Source: Astrothelium macrocarpum (taxonomy: Eukaryota > Ascomycota > Dothideomycetes > Trypetheliales > Trypetheliaceae). Taken from it: DNA of 64,000 nucleotides. Below, piece by piece: positions 10,403 through 21,138 of this stretch. Location: NCBI GenBank assembly GCA_021030915.1, contig JAGEMR010000001.1, positions 682,001-746,000 on the forward strand. Reading direction: 5' to 3'. Position numbers and translations under genes: made by a program. The notes below the pieces were generated by a model. That model saw nothing but the letters and a program-made list of their open reading frames with translations, was not told the origin of the DNA and ran no database searches. Position 1 is the stretch's first letter. Every line of letters starts with the position of its first letter.

Positions 10403-12056
10403 CTATCTTCGGCCACGTCCGAAGCGTCCTCTCCCCTGGCCTTTACTATTCTTGCTCTTGATCTTCAGCCTACGATAGTTCGCATGCGCCTGCGGATTGA
10501 CCTTGCGCTTGGACTTCTTCGGCGAACTAGATGGTGTGCCTTGGCCAGTTGCGGAAGGTTTGAAGACTTTGGAAGACTTCTTGTGCGCTGGAGCCTGAGG
10601 CCCTTCATCAACGGAAGCAGCTTCTTCGACAGGTCTGGGGACAAAATCCGGGTCTACATTTCCATCCTTGCCGGAATTGTTTAGAGGCGCAACGGCTTGA
10701 CTGTCCAATATAATCGCGGAACCAGCATCCTCTTTTTCATGCTGTAGAGAAGACGCAGGCGGCGGTATGGGCCTTGAAGCCACAGGTCGGACTATGAAAT
10801 CACAATTACACGTCATGTACGATACGAAACGTGTAGAGTACTCACTATTAATGCGCTTTGTTTGACGCTTCATCCCCTTCTTTTTCCATGGCTTGCGGGG
10901 CTGTCCCGACGTTTCTGCCTCAGGGAGATTGCTATCACTGTCTGCTGTCTCATTCTGACCATCCGGACCTAAGGGCATGGCGACTTGGCTGTCTTGCACC
11001 AAGAATTGAGAATCTTCGTGCCCATTGTTGTTTTTCGAATCGAATGAATTTCCTGCCTGAGCCATTTCAGGGCCTGCACATGTCTCCATTTCCATTTGTC
11101 GCTGAACCTCCATCTCGTCTGCGAATTCCTCGTCCTCTTTCTTCCTTAGATCCCGAATGATTGCACTCAAACTCCGCCCGAACCCTCTTCTTTTCTTAAA
11201 TAACGGCTCATCAGCTCTTGTTGCCTTCTCGCATCCTTTTCTCTCATTTTCCTCTGCCAACACATTCAGCCTTGCGCTGTCCCTTCTTAGAAATGCAGGA
11301 GTTTGCAAATGCTTGGCAGATGAGGATGGGGTGACGTTCACCTCTGTATCGTGCCTGTTCTTCTGAGGGGTGACAAAAGAGTCTAACAGAAAGCGCTTCC
11401 CAGTCGAAGTAGGAGTGCGCGTGATTCGAGAATGACTGATCGTATCTGGTGATTCGTCGGTGCATGTTTTGCTACAAGGTTGCTTGCTAGGTGTTGCTGG
11501 AACGTTGGCACACAATGAGGCTAGAGCTGGACGATCCGCATCCTTTTTCGTAGAAGGAGATAGTCGGTATGGAGACAGTATTTCGAAAAGTCCCAAAGGA
11601 ATGCCATCTTTCTGCGGTGTGGGACCAACAAAGGTAGGGAAGACTTGGGAAGGTGATGTGGTTGGAGATTGGTCAACAGCATTGTTCTCATCTATTCGTG
11701 TGCGCTGAGCTCGCGAAGGAGTCGTGACTGGGTTGAAAGCCGGTTGAGTTGGGGCCTTAGACGGACTAACTAAAGATCTGTCTCTTCTCGGACATTTCGT
11801 CGCGCGGGGCGTAGATGGTTTGAGTCCCTCAGTATTGAGAAGGCTACGTAGTCTATCGTATTCCTTGTACTTCGCAGCTTCAATGCAGCAGATTAATGAG
11901 ACTTTCGTCGTAGACTTGTAAAATGTCCGTACCTATTTGCGCGTTTCCTTTGATGTCGTCTCGATTAGGCTTGTGACCATCATGGGAAAGCGTGAAATGC
12001 TTTTCCCATTGTTTGAGGTCAGTTCGGAGAGCAGTCAATTGTTCTTGGATGGACAT
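10403..12056 (-). CDS. SLD2: DNA replication regulator Sld2
   Basis: Three exons, 12056-11933, 11877-10846 and 10791-10403, total 1,545 nt, 514 aa, all GT-AG. Sld2 is phosphorylated by S-phase CDK, then binds Dpb11 so that the GINS-Pol epsilon complex is loaded and the CMG helicase is activated at origins. The N terminus (LRTDLKQWEKHF, HKPNRDDIKGN, AAKYKEYDRLRSLL) is the conserved Sld2/RecQ4 N-terminal motif. The middle is disordered and unusually rich in Ser-Pro/Thr-Pro sites (STPRA, VSPSK, GPTPQK, LSPYR, VTPQK, QTPAF), as expected for a multisite CDK target. The C terminus has the basic PWKKKGMKRQTKRI motif and ends with YRRLKIKSKNSKGQGRGRFG. The junctions give KRI-RPV and GNAQI-AAKYK, as in homologues. 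Confidence 0.92.
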
Positions 12057-13428
12057 GCTGCAAGGTGGTGATCAACGGCAAATGGCACACAGAATTGCAT
12101 GTATCGTACAACGCGTAGTCGACGCGTGAGATCATGACTTTCTCCACGGTTCACGTTGGAAGGTTTGCCGAGAAATAAGAAACTGCCTAACGCAACTAAT
12201 GCCCACCCCAAATTAAATTCGACCACCCTCAACAACATCAAACCGTCCCAGTGTGGTTCAAAACTGCATCGGCTAAGCATACGCTCCGTTCATCTCCTGA
12301 AAGGCTTCGCTGTTGTAACAAGCCGTCTATCAGCTACCTAAACCCGACACTCGAATCATCTGTCCCATGTTGATGGACGATGCAAGTCGGCCCCGGGTGA
12401 TCCGCCAAGGTAAACTACAGCATTACATTAGGGAACAAGAAGTCACAGAACATTGTTCTGCATGATTCTTCCAGACCATCGTTGTTGCAGTAGGTCCTTC
12501 ATTCAAACTGATTCTCACAAAGTGAATCTTGATCATGGAGTCATCTAATGGTTTCACGGTTTTCTTTGTGGAAGTCGGCCTGAAGAAAACCGTCTTGAAG
12601 TTTTCCCAGATGCGGAAATAGGGACCAAGTTCTGAAATGTTGTTGGTTTCCAGCAGCCCTTGGGGAACCAAAGCGGCATTCCTATTCGAAGGATAATCGA
12701 AAATTCGATTGAGCGCGAAGTTGATCATTTTCGTAGTGAGTGGTTATGGAAACAATTGCTATTCTATTCTACCGTTGAGTTCCTGCTGCCTTACCGTGTA
12801 CAAAATACTCCTGGCTCGGGGTAACTAAACAGTGGAGCGCTCCGGCAATAGAATAACGGCTGCACCAGGAGCTACAAGAAGACCCTACGCCAGCCATAGC
12901 GTCCCGTCGCATGACTATGAGCACAAACTTAACGATTCCAGTGTCTTCAAAATCAAGCGAACGGCTGAACCAGTGTTCGCAAGAAAACGTTTCAGGCCGG
13001 AACCCGATAGCTACAGCGAGTCTCGATACAAGATTCACGTCGAGAACCAACGAAAGGGACAGCCCCACAAAGCCAAGCACATACACTACTACAGCAGTCT
13101 CATGGTTAGATTAATCTGAAGATATTAGACCACGAACTAACCAAAGACGCCATCATAATAGCTGTGCGTACGTATACGATTTCTTTATTTTGGCGATGTC
13201 CCGCTCATGGTGTATATTTGCGGATGGTACTTGTCCGGCATTTAAGCTTGACGTACCTATAGTAGTACGTAGACACAACAGCGCTGATGACCATGCTTTT
13301 CATTCGTTGTGGCAAGAGCCAGATTGCGTTCAGCGAGAGTTCTACTGTTACCTGCAGCCAATCACGTCGGTTTTGTTTGCAAGCGGTCTTTTGAAGTGCA
13401 ATGGCACTGCGAGAAAGAGCATGCGACG
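12057..13428. other. Intergenic region with weak small ORFs
   Basis: The SLD2 promoter lies at the left end. A 101-codon minus-strand frame at 12423-12728 is listed separately. A plus-strand frame at 12832-13119 and its antisense partner overlap completely, and neither shows a recognisable domain. Confidence 0.45.
12423..12728 (-). CDS. Hypothetical small protein (weak support)
   Basis: ATG-initiated frame of 101 codons without intron. The product (begins MINFALNRIFDYPSN, contains LGPYFRIWENFKTVFFRPTSTKK) has balanced composition and no signal peptide or membrane segment. I do not recognise it and no conserved motif supports it. It could be a real small gene, an exon of a longer one, or chance. 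Confidence 0.22.
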   Translation of the reverse strand: MINFALNRIFDYPSNRNAALVPQGLLETNNISELGPYFRIWENFKTVFFRPTSTKKTVKPLDDSMIKIHFVRISLNEGPTATTMVWKNHAEQCSVTSCSLM

Positions 13429-16400
13429 CTATTTTCTCTTTCTAAACCCTAAATTGAATGTTTTAGGAAGATTGAATCTTCCGCTCTTCTTCCGCTTCGC
13501 CGATTCTTCGCTGATGATTTGTTCCAGTCTTGTCGCCTCCAGTGATGAGAAACAAGCTCTCATGACGTCTTGTAAGTTGCGCACCGGATATCCCACCACA
13601 CCTACATCGGTCACAGTTACATCTAGCGCTGCTCCTGCCCGAATCAAGATCTCAGTTAGATCATAAAGATGATGCCAACGCGGAAGATCTCTTTGCCCAT
13701 AAAGTGACTTGATGAACATTTCCCATATTGTCTCGCCTCGAGATCCCTTGTGAAGTAGGTTCGGATCTGCGCCACTAAACGTGAAATATTGCACGATTTT
13801 GATGAGAGGTTCCTCGGCTAGTCCCTCTTCTGCCTCCTCTTCGAGCTTTCCAAGGGGAACAAATTTGCCCCACAGGGCAGCACCTTCATCTTTCACATTG
13901 GGGTCCGCGCCATACTTGAGGCACAGGTCGATCGTAGCGGCTATCTCTTGCCAAGCATTTTTCGTCTTTGTCGGCACTTGGCTGCAACGCGAAAGGTATT
14001 CATTCCAGATTGTCGATCCCGCGTACTCTTCATTGGGATCTGCGCCGTGCTTGAGGAGTAGAGTCATTATGTCCCTGGTACTCTTGTCCGGCGGAGCCAA
14101 ATTCGAAGCCCAAAACGCAGGCATTATAGCATGGTGAAGCAGCGGGCGGCAGCCCTTTGGTGCACGAAGGCCAAATTGTCCTATCTTCTTTTCGACATAA
14201 AGACAGAGGTTCATACTGGCGCATTCCCCAAGAAAACCGTCTTTTCCGCTGATTGCTGCCGGCACCATTTCTCTTGTTTCATCCAGTAAAGCAATTTGCG
14301 CACTACCTTGGAGGATCTCTATGTGTCTTGCATGGAACAGTATCTTTTTAACGATGCGCCGCTTCTCTTCGGGATCGTCTTGTTTATCGAAAGGACAGCG
14401 TCGGAGGAGTTGCAGCAATGCATAGCATATGATCATGTGGCTTTGAGATTGCGAGCTTCCAATCTGGTGGAACGACTGGCAGTTCTCATTCAGAAAGTCT
14501 CGGACAGTGCGGTGTAAGTAGTCAACATGGCTTCGATAATAGAACCGTCTCTTGGAGTCAGTCACGTCTGGACATTCGAGCAGACCTTTCGTTGATGCAT
14601 TGACCTGCTTTTTGGTCTTCTCAACAATTCTGGAGATTTCAGTCTCCTTGAGAGGAATGCCCGGCGATTTCAAGCCATTTTCCATAAGAGCATAAGCCAT
14701 CACTTGGAGAGGTTCAACCGCTGTTTGCGCAACTTGGAAATTGCGAGCAGTGATTTCTGCATAGACTGTTGGTATATCATCAAGCATCCTTTGGAACAGT
14801 TTTACTAGATCTCCAGGCAATTCCTCCAGCCGCCTATGAAGTATGGTAATCGAATCTCCATTTTCGAGGCCTTCCAATAGTGAGCGATAACTAGGTATGC
14901 CCAGAGGAAAACGCCCTGCGCCTTCTCCGCAATTCGGCTCACGAGACTCGCATACCACTCGGTATCATGGTCCCCTTGTAACTCTCTCTGGTAAGAATCA
15001 TTGTGGTTCAATGTCTCTTGCATATAAGCCTCGATGTCCTTCCTTGTAACGTCTTGCAGGCGCAGTGTCCCTTCCGGATTCCGCTCATATGCTTCCTTGA
15101 AGACTTCCCAGGGCCTGCTAGAAACACAGATTTTTATGTTGGGCGATGCAGCCACGCGTGAAATCGCTCCAACAAGCTCTCTGTGATCTCCCATATACTC
15201 GTCTAAGCCGTCGAGAAAGAAACAGAATCTCACGGGTTGATGATCTTGGTGAGCTACCCTTAGAAGAGCCTGGAGCAGTTCGTCCCGTGTCCATTCAGTC
15301 GGGGCCGCTCTTATTGCCTTTTCCCATCGCTCGGGACAGACATCCTTAATGATCGCCGGGCAGTAGAGCAGTACTTCTAGCAGGAGCGACCGCAACAACC
15401 CTTCTTGAGATTTTTGAAGTGTAGTTCCGGCATGCCAAAAGAAGAAGGTTGCAACGACCACAGTTCGATTTCCTGCCCAGGTCTGAAGCGCTGCCGTGGT
15501 CTTCGGATGACGAGAGATAAATTTCATGAGTGTTGACTTGCCCGATCCAGCTTTGCCCTCTATAAAATAGGTCCCGACGTCTTGGTTACTATTTTCAAGC
15601 CATCGTAGAAATTTAACCGAATGTCTTTCATCGCCTGGAGGCAGAGACTGCGGCTCAAGCATCCAGTGAAACGTCGATTCATGCGCTTCCTTGATCTCCG
15701 CATCACGAACACACCTTGAGTGGAAGTGCAAGCTTTCAAAGAAATTAGACTCGCGTTTCAGTTGCAGGCCTGTTGTCTCGGCCGTTGAAAGCTGAGACTG
15801 CAACGTTGAAAGCTCCTCCAAGGTGAATGGCTCATGAGCATCCGCCTTTGTCAGGATTATGTCGTTTTGTAACTTGGTTAGCTGATCCTCACGGTTTGCA
15901 TTGATCTCACGAATCGAGCGGCGCAGCTCGCGTATCTCCTGTTGCAGAGAAGAATTCTGATCACTGCGGAAAGTCGGCTTTCTGACTAGCATAGCAAAAT
16001 GACTTTCGAATACCTACCGAATGAGAGTAACAAGATGCAAAGTGAACTGTGAGCGGTACTGCTGCAAGTTTGCCTCGAGACTTGCTAGACGGTTTTCTTC
16101 TTTCAACCCTGACAATGCCTGCCATAAGCTTGCGAATCCTCGGCTCGCTCCGGTGAACTTAGGGTCTACCCTCAGTTTCTCCGTAATAGCTATAAGCTTG
16201 TCGGCAGTCGCAAGACAGTCAATAGCCAGTTGCCGGAGATTCTGTTCCTCAGGTCTTCGTGTTAGCTGGCTCACTGACAATGAGTCACTTATATCTCGAA
16301 CGATGGATTGCAGGCCAGTTGTGACATTTTCGAGTTTGATTTGTTGGGAAGAAGCTCCAACTGCTGATTGGTATTGCTCGACACTCCTCGACAGTATTTT

Positions 16401-16493
16401 ACTCCCGAAATCGACAAATTGCACGATATTGCTTGCTAATCCCAACGCGGAGAAGGGGGCTAGTACCATGACAGGCAAGGAACTATGGGCCAA
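13429..16493 (-). pseudogene. NACHT-ankyrin STAND (NLR-like) gene with an apparent frameshift
   Basis: Exon 1 runs from 16493 (or ATG 16469, giving MVLAPFSALGLASNIVQF) to 16019. A GT-AG intron ends near 15983 or 15972; exon 2 then continues to 13429. The N-terminal domain is the helical fungal NACHT-associated type (LASNIVQFVDFGSKIL), followed by a coiled-coil stretch. The NTPase has Walker A EGKAGSGKSTLMKF, Walker B FCFFLDGLDEY and sensor VSSRPW. After AEKAQGVFLWAYLV the frame breaks at about 14886-14891; moving one frame restores RSLLEGLENGDS, as expected in this family, which fits loss of one base. The C terminus has ankyrin-like repeats (LLLKHGADPNEEY, LCLKYGADPNVKD, FSGADPN, LIRAGAALDV). 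Such proteins are linked to non-self recognition and programmed cell death in fungi. A sequencing error, a real null allele or a polymorphism would all fit; no plausible intron removes the break. Confidence 0.8.
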
Positions 16494-17188
16494 TTTTAAC
16501 AGGTCGCAAAGAGCTTCAAGAGAAAATCACATTTCTTGAGTAGACAAGGTTGCGATCAATCGAGCGTTATAACGATGTAATCACAAGGCTCGCGCAAGGT
16601 TGACTTGAAGTTTGGATCGCATGCAGCCTCGTGAGAGACTAGCCAATGAAATGCCGAAGGCGATATGACGTTGCGTCGTCCATCCTTGTTCTAGCTGACG
16701 GGCTCGTTTGTCCAATCGATTCGACTGGCCAAGTATTTTCGTGGGCAGAATCTTTCGTCTGGCAGATTAAGCTTTAGCGACCGTGATTCACCCGGAGTTA
16801 GGGCGGTACAAGTGTGAGCAAATTGAGCTGAAGTTGAGCCAGGAGTATCTTTACTGACTCACTGTATCATTGAATGGACCAAGTTGGGACAAGGGTGTGG
16901 TCACTTTGTAGCGCACGCCCGTAACTGTTTTCGATTTTTGTCGAAACTGAACTAATGCATGCTGAATTTAGGCGCCGTTGCTTCTGTCCCGATTTTAACC
17001 GTTTAGAAGAGCTAAAGCGGCGGCGACTTGAGCCGAAATAGGCACCTAATTCCCCAGCACACAGCATTATAGGAGTAAGGCGTGCCCACCTTTATTGTGG
17101 TTTCTTCAGGCGCTCAAATAGGAACAAACCAAGCCCAACTTGACGGAAGCGCGCCGCAAATTTGTGATTAGCCCTATGCTTTTAGTGA
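16494..17188. other. Intergenic region between NACHT and HET genes
   Basis: Holds the NACHT gene promoter and dispersed repeat copy B near the 3' end of the HET gene. No gene is recognised. Confidence 0.55.
16970..17078 (+). repeat. Dispersed degenerate repeat, copy B
   Basis: Same family and orientation as the copy at 2341-2452, with matching blocks GAGCTAAAGC, CTTGAGCCGAAAT and ATTCCCCAGCACACAGCA then AGGAGTA. It lies just beyond the stop codon of the HET gene. Confidence 0.6.
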
Positions 17189-19354
17189 CTATAGTATGAT
17201 AATATTTTCCATTTGGGTGGGGATGCTTTCTCGATTGCGGTCGTTTTGGAGCGTTGTGACGACTACGAGTCCAATCCGCTCGTAAACATCCCCAACAATT
17301 GCGCAGTAGTCAGGAGTTGTAGTATGACCAAGTGCCAGATAATAGTCATCAATTGACCCAGTAACTATCCGCGTGAAGAGGTGCATGAGTTTTAAAGAAG
17401 CTCTGTTATGATCATCTGTCATTGTTTCATTTTTATAGGCTCGTCTGAGGGAATGAATCGTCCCATTTGCCTTGGTTAGGACGTTTTCGGTCATGGACGT
17501 ATCGGGGTAAAACGCTAGCTCGAAAAATTGACGAGCTGTAGGGTTGGTGGAGCTTGTACAGTTAAGAGCGTTGTGATGAAGGTTCAGTTCTTGACCGTCA
17601 ATTGAGGTCAATCGCCATTCGCCGTAATCACTAGATGCTGTTCTCTTGATATCAGCATCTTCATTGTTCTGCTGTCGCCTGAATTCAGCTTCACAAACAG
17701 CGGCTCTGACGTGGAGATAGCCCCACTTGACCTGCCCATGTGGATTACCACCAACTGAGGCGCATTGAATGTCGAGGATATCAAATCGACTCGATCCTAC
17801 GCCATGACCATGGGTTGCAGGTAGACACACGGGCCCCGAGAGTGAACTCCATGAGAAGGAAGGCGACTGTTGAACAATCTCACATGGGTGCCACGAGGAA
17901 GGAGGCCGCTGCTGAAGAAAATCGTATGGATACCAAACCCCAGTTTTCCAAGAGAGCCCATAGTGTAGATCTTTTCTCCAAATCCCCGCAAAATATTCTG
18001 TTTGAAGGCGACGATTGAGAAAGGATGCGATACCAGATAGAGCAAGTAGTCGATCGGAAGAATAGGTCAAGCTCCGTGATGTATATCTATAGAGAATCTC
18101 TCTCCAAACTTCACAAAGCCCTCCAGCTTCAATGTTTCTCATAAAAGAAGAAACAGCGACGGTATCGAAGGCTTGTCCTACCAGAACAATGTGTTTGGCT
18201 CCCGTTGAATCTGAGCCCATCATTTCGTCCAGGTCAGATCTGCTGCTGCCGAGACAAATGTACTCGAGCTTCATTGGATTGTAATCAACGATCCTATGCG
18301 CAAGGAACCACTCTTGTAAAGTCCACGCTCTCGTGTGCAACGGCGGCGCAGAAGCAACTGTATGTAGTAACTGTACCAACACATTTGGTACATTCCTGCC
18401 TTCTTGTGACTCTATAATGTGTGGACGTCCTCTGTAGATTGCCGGAGCCAGGAATCCTTCAGCATCACCTCCAGCTGACGTTGCTGAAAGTACGAAATAT
18501 GCGTTCGAATAAACTTCATCCATCAAAGCAGCCTCTTGTTGCCAGTCTTGGTCGTCGTCTTGAACTATACAAAGCGAATCGATCCAAATATACTGGATTC
18601 CACATTTTCTTGAAACTATGATTGCATCACGGAAAGTCTTGGGTAATTCTTCAATCTGAAAGCCTTCAAGTCTGGCTTTTAGGTTACTGCGTGTTGTGGT
18701 GAAATGCTGGTTTTTGCCCCAACAATGGCTGAGCGCTATGTAATCTGCTTCTCTGTGGTGAGAAAGGATCAATCTAGGGAGCTCAAACTCATTCCCTACG
18801 TCAACAACGCGAGTCGGTAGGTTTGAATGCTTCGGTCGTCGACAACAATTATGTGTCTGTTCGCATGTGGCGAGACAGGTATTGACGAAATCGAAACACT
18901 CATTGGCTTCAAAGTGAATGGGTGAAGGACCCCTGATGATCATAGCTTTCCATGGCACAGTGTTCTTGTCTACTCCATAAAAATGGACTGTAAATTTTTC
19001 TTGGACGTCACGTACACGAAGAACCCCATTAGTGCCATCGGTGCTTAGTGAGATTTTTAACTTTGTTGTCGACGAGATGCCCTCGGAATCCTGTACTTTT
19101 CTTAATCCTCGATAGATTATCGAGCAAAATCGACAACCTCTTCGAGCTGGCATCTCGAGATCTTCTATGGTACATATCAGACCTTGGTAGTTCGAATTAC
19201 ATGGACAATCTTGTTTGAAAGCCCCAAATCCCCAGAGTTCTCCTGTTGTAGGGCAGCGGTGTTCAGCAAATGTGTCTGGTGTATGGCCCATGCAGACAGG
19301 ACATGTTGGTCGTTTATATTTCGGAAAAGTCACCTTTCTTCTGGAGCCTGGCAT
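17189..19354 (-). CDS. HET-domain (heterokaryon incompatibility) protein
   Basis: Single exon, 721 aa, starting at ATG 19354 (MPGSRRKVTFPKYK). The first 120 residues carry Cys pairs (CPVCMGH, CPCNSN, RRGCRFCSIIY), a common N-terminal arrangement in HET proteins that may bind metal. The HET domain spans about residues 203-355: it opens with DYIALSHCWG, contains LPKTFRDAIIVSRKCGIQYIWIDSLCIVQDD and WQQEAALMDEVYSNAYFVLSAT, and is followed by TRAWTLQEWFLAHRIV. By family knowledge HET domains trigger cell death when incompatible hyphae fuse and resemble TIR domains. The protein has no NACHT or repeat region of its own, but the neighbouring gene is NACHT-ankyrin, so they may belong to one self-recognition locus. 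Confidence 0.92.
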   Translation of the reverse strand: MPGSRRKVTFPKYKRPTCPVCMGHTPDTFAEHRCPTTGELWGFGAFKQDCPCNSNYQGLICTIEDLEMPARRGCRFCSIIYRGLRKVQDSEGISSTTKLKISLSTDGTNGVLRVRDVQEKFTVHFYGVDKNTVPWKAMIIRGPSPIHFEANECFDFVNTCLATCEQTHNCCRRPKHSNLPTRVVDVGNEFELPRLILSHHREADYIALSHCWGKNQHFTTTRSNLKARLEGFQIEELPKTFRDAIIVSRKCGIQYIWIDSLCIVQDDDQDWQQEAALMDEVYSNAYFVLSATSAGGDAEGFLAPAIYRGRPHIIESQEGRNVPNVLVQLLHTVASAPPLHTRAWTLQEWFLAHRIVDYNPMKLEYICLGSSRSDLDEMMGSDSTGAKHIVLVGQAFDTVAVSSFMRNIEAGGLCEVWREILYRYTSRSLTYSSDRLLALSGIASFLNRRLQTEYFAGIWRKDLHYGLSWKTGVWYPYDFLQQRPPSSWHPCEIVQQSPSFSWSSLSGPVCLPATHGHGVGSSRFDILDIQCASVGGNPHGQVKWGYLHVRAAVCEAEFRRQQNNEDADIKRTASSDYGEWRLTSIDGQELNLHHNALNCTSSTNPTARQFFELAFYPDTSMTENVLTKANGTIHSLRRAYKNETMTDDHNRASLKLMHLFTRIVTGSIDDYYLALGHTTTPDYCAIVGDVYERIGLVVVTTLQNDRNRESIPTQMENIIIL

Positions 19355-21138
19355 TCGGGCTACTTCTTAGAGGTGGTTGATTAACGTACGATGTAATCTT
19401 TTCGGGAAGTCATAATCAATCCGGTCTTTGGTCTACTTCACGCAAGATGATAATTGACGGATGATTGAGTCCGGTACTAAGGCAGGAAAAAGTACAAACC
19501 CTAATCACGAGATAAGGTAACGCACAGAGCCTAATAGCCACAACTAATTGTGAGGTATATGATACGTATATGATACGTCCAAACATGAGACTGAAAGCTC
19601 AGAAAAAGGACCTGAGCAAAGGTAGGCAGAATGTGGCCCAGCGTTCGAAAGTGCGCCCTATCTTGTGCACGGTTCTACCTCGTACACGCTTTTTTATGCA
19701 GAATTTATGGACTCTAAATTTGGGTGAGAGCACCCCGCTTCTGATTACACGACAGTCTGAGTGGATTAAAGGCCGGCACAAGCACCCCATTCCCCAGCAC
19801 GCAGCCTTTAGCGAGCGCTGAAGAGACGGTGAAATGCGTAGTTGTCCCCGGTTACATTGAGATGGATAATTTTATCTATAACCGAATAGAAGATATGAGC
19901 TATAGTGACCTACATGAACAAGATCATCGACGGAGGATAGGAGCACTGGCTGTACGTGGCGGTACGTCAGTCAATGAGCTCGGCGACAACTTCGAGGAGG
20001 TTTCTCTGGTCGTGTAATCTTTCTAGAGCATTCGGCGGACTGGCCTTGTTAAAATTATACGGAAAAAAACCGTTCTCATCAGTCCGACTGGTCATGGCTT
20101 CCTGGATTTTGAACTACGCCAAATTAATCAATTGCAGCTATCCACCTAAGGTTACCTCAACACGGTCCAGTCCAGGAAATACTCCAGCTCTCCCATGTTC
20201 TGTGTGGTCTACTGAGCCAGTCTGGATCGTCGATGGTAATGTTCTCTCACAGATAGCGATACTCGAGTACAGAAATCTTCCACTCTACTATATCGTGTGG
20301 AGGCTTAGTGTTTTGAATGCTGCCAAATAGCTACATGCAGTCAATCAGAGCTGTAGGACTTGCCCACCCTCGTTATGCCTGAGGGACTGGCTCATTTGTC
20401 TTTAGCCTAGATCTGAATCGCAGGTGAGTAAAGTCAAAGACGTACAAGGTATGTTGCACACCATCAGACTCGCTGTAAGAGATATCATGGACGCTGCAAG
20501 ATACACAGCAAGCTACATACACGTTTAGGGGACTTCCTATATAGTTGCGGCGATTCGAAACTCTGTATAGTCTATTAAGAATTACGCCTGAGGTTTGTGA
20601 CGGTCAGTCTTGTTGAGGGTTTCCATATCATGTTAAAGGTTGATCATGTTTTCTTTTCTGTGTCCACAAGATTTACGAACGCAATACCTTGTGACACTTC
20701 TTTTAGATAGCTTCATTGGGTTTAGGTGACTCATAATCGTTCTGTCTGATCCACAAGGCCTTTTTAAAGTCGAAATTGACACTATATCCAATACCTTTCT
20801 ACCCTGATCATTGGATCTAGAGTGATTCAAAAGCTTCCATAAATTTGGCTCCAGTTAGTCCGTCTTCTGTTCAAGGAATTCGTCAACAATATTCGAAGAG
20901 AGGACGAACCTTTCTTGTCGTAAGATGAACCAATGAACATGATCGGATTCCAGGGAAATTTGCAGTTTTGTAACCAGATCGATACAGCGAATATACGGGA
21001 ATCTTAAGTGTTTACAGTTCTCGTCCACTGAAATATGTACCCTTGTCAAAAAATCTCGCTAGGTATTGCGCAAGCCTCGTGTCTTCTCAAATAAGGAAAG
21101 TTGTCTCATTTTTTACAATGTCAAGACTTCCAACCACT
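19355..21138. other. Gene-free stretch with repeat fragments
   Basis: About 1.8 kb without a supportable gene. It includes the HET promoter, a short conserved core of the dispersed repeat (ATTCCCCAGCACGCAGC at about 19788-19804, copy C) and, at 20726-20798, a sequence related to the edge of the AT-rich island at 61948-62020. Confidence 0.5.
20726..20798 (+). repeat. Repeat fragment related to 61948-62020
   Basis: Starts GTGACTCATAATCGTTCTG and continues through TCCACAAGGCC. The right-hand copy has the same order of blocks (GTGACTCATAAG, TCCACAAGGC, then an A/T-shifted tail). Several differences are C-to-T or G-to-A, so the copy here looks less mutated. Probably a fragment of the element that seeded the AT-rich island. 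Confidence 0.6.

Noticed and set aside
13190..13666. 158-codon plus-strand frame
   Set aside because: Its second half is antisense to the ankyrin part of the NACHT gene and the first half has no recognisable feature.
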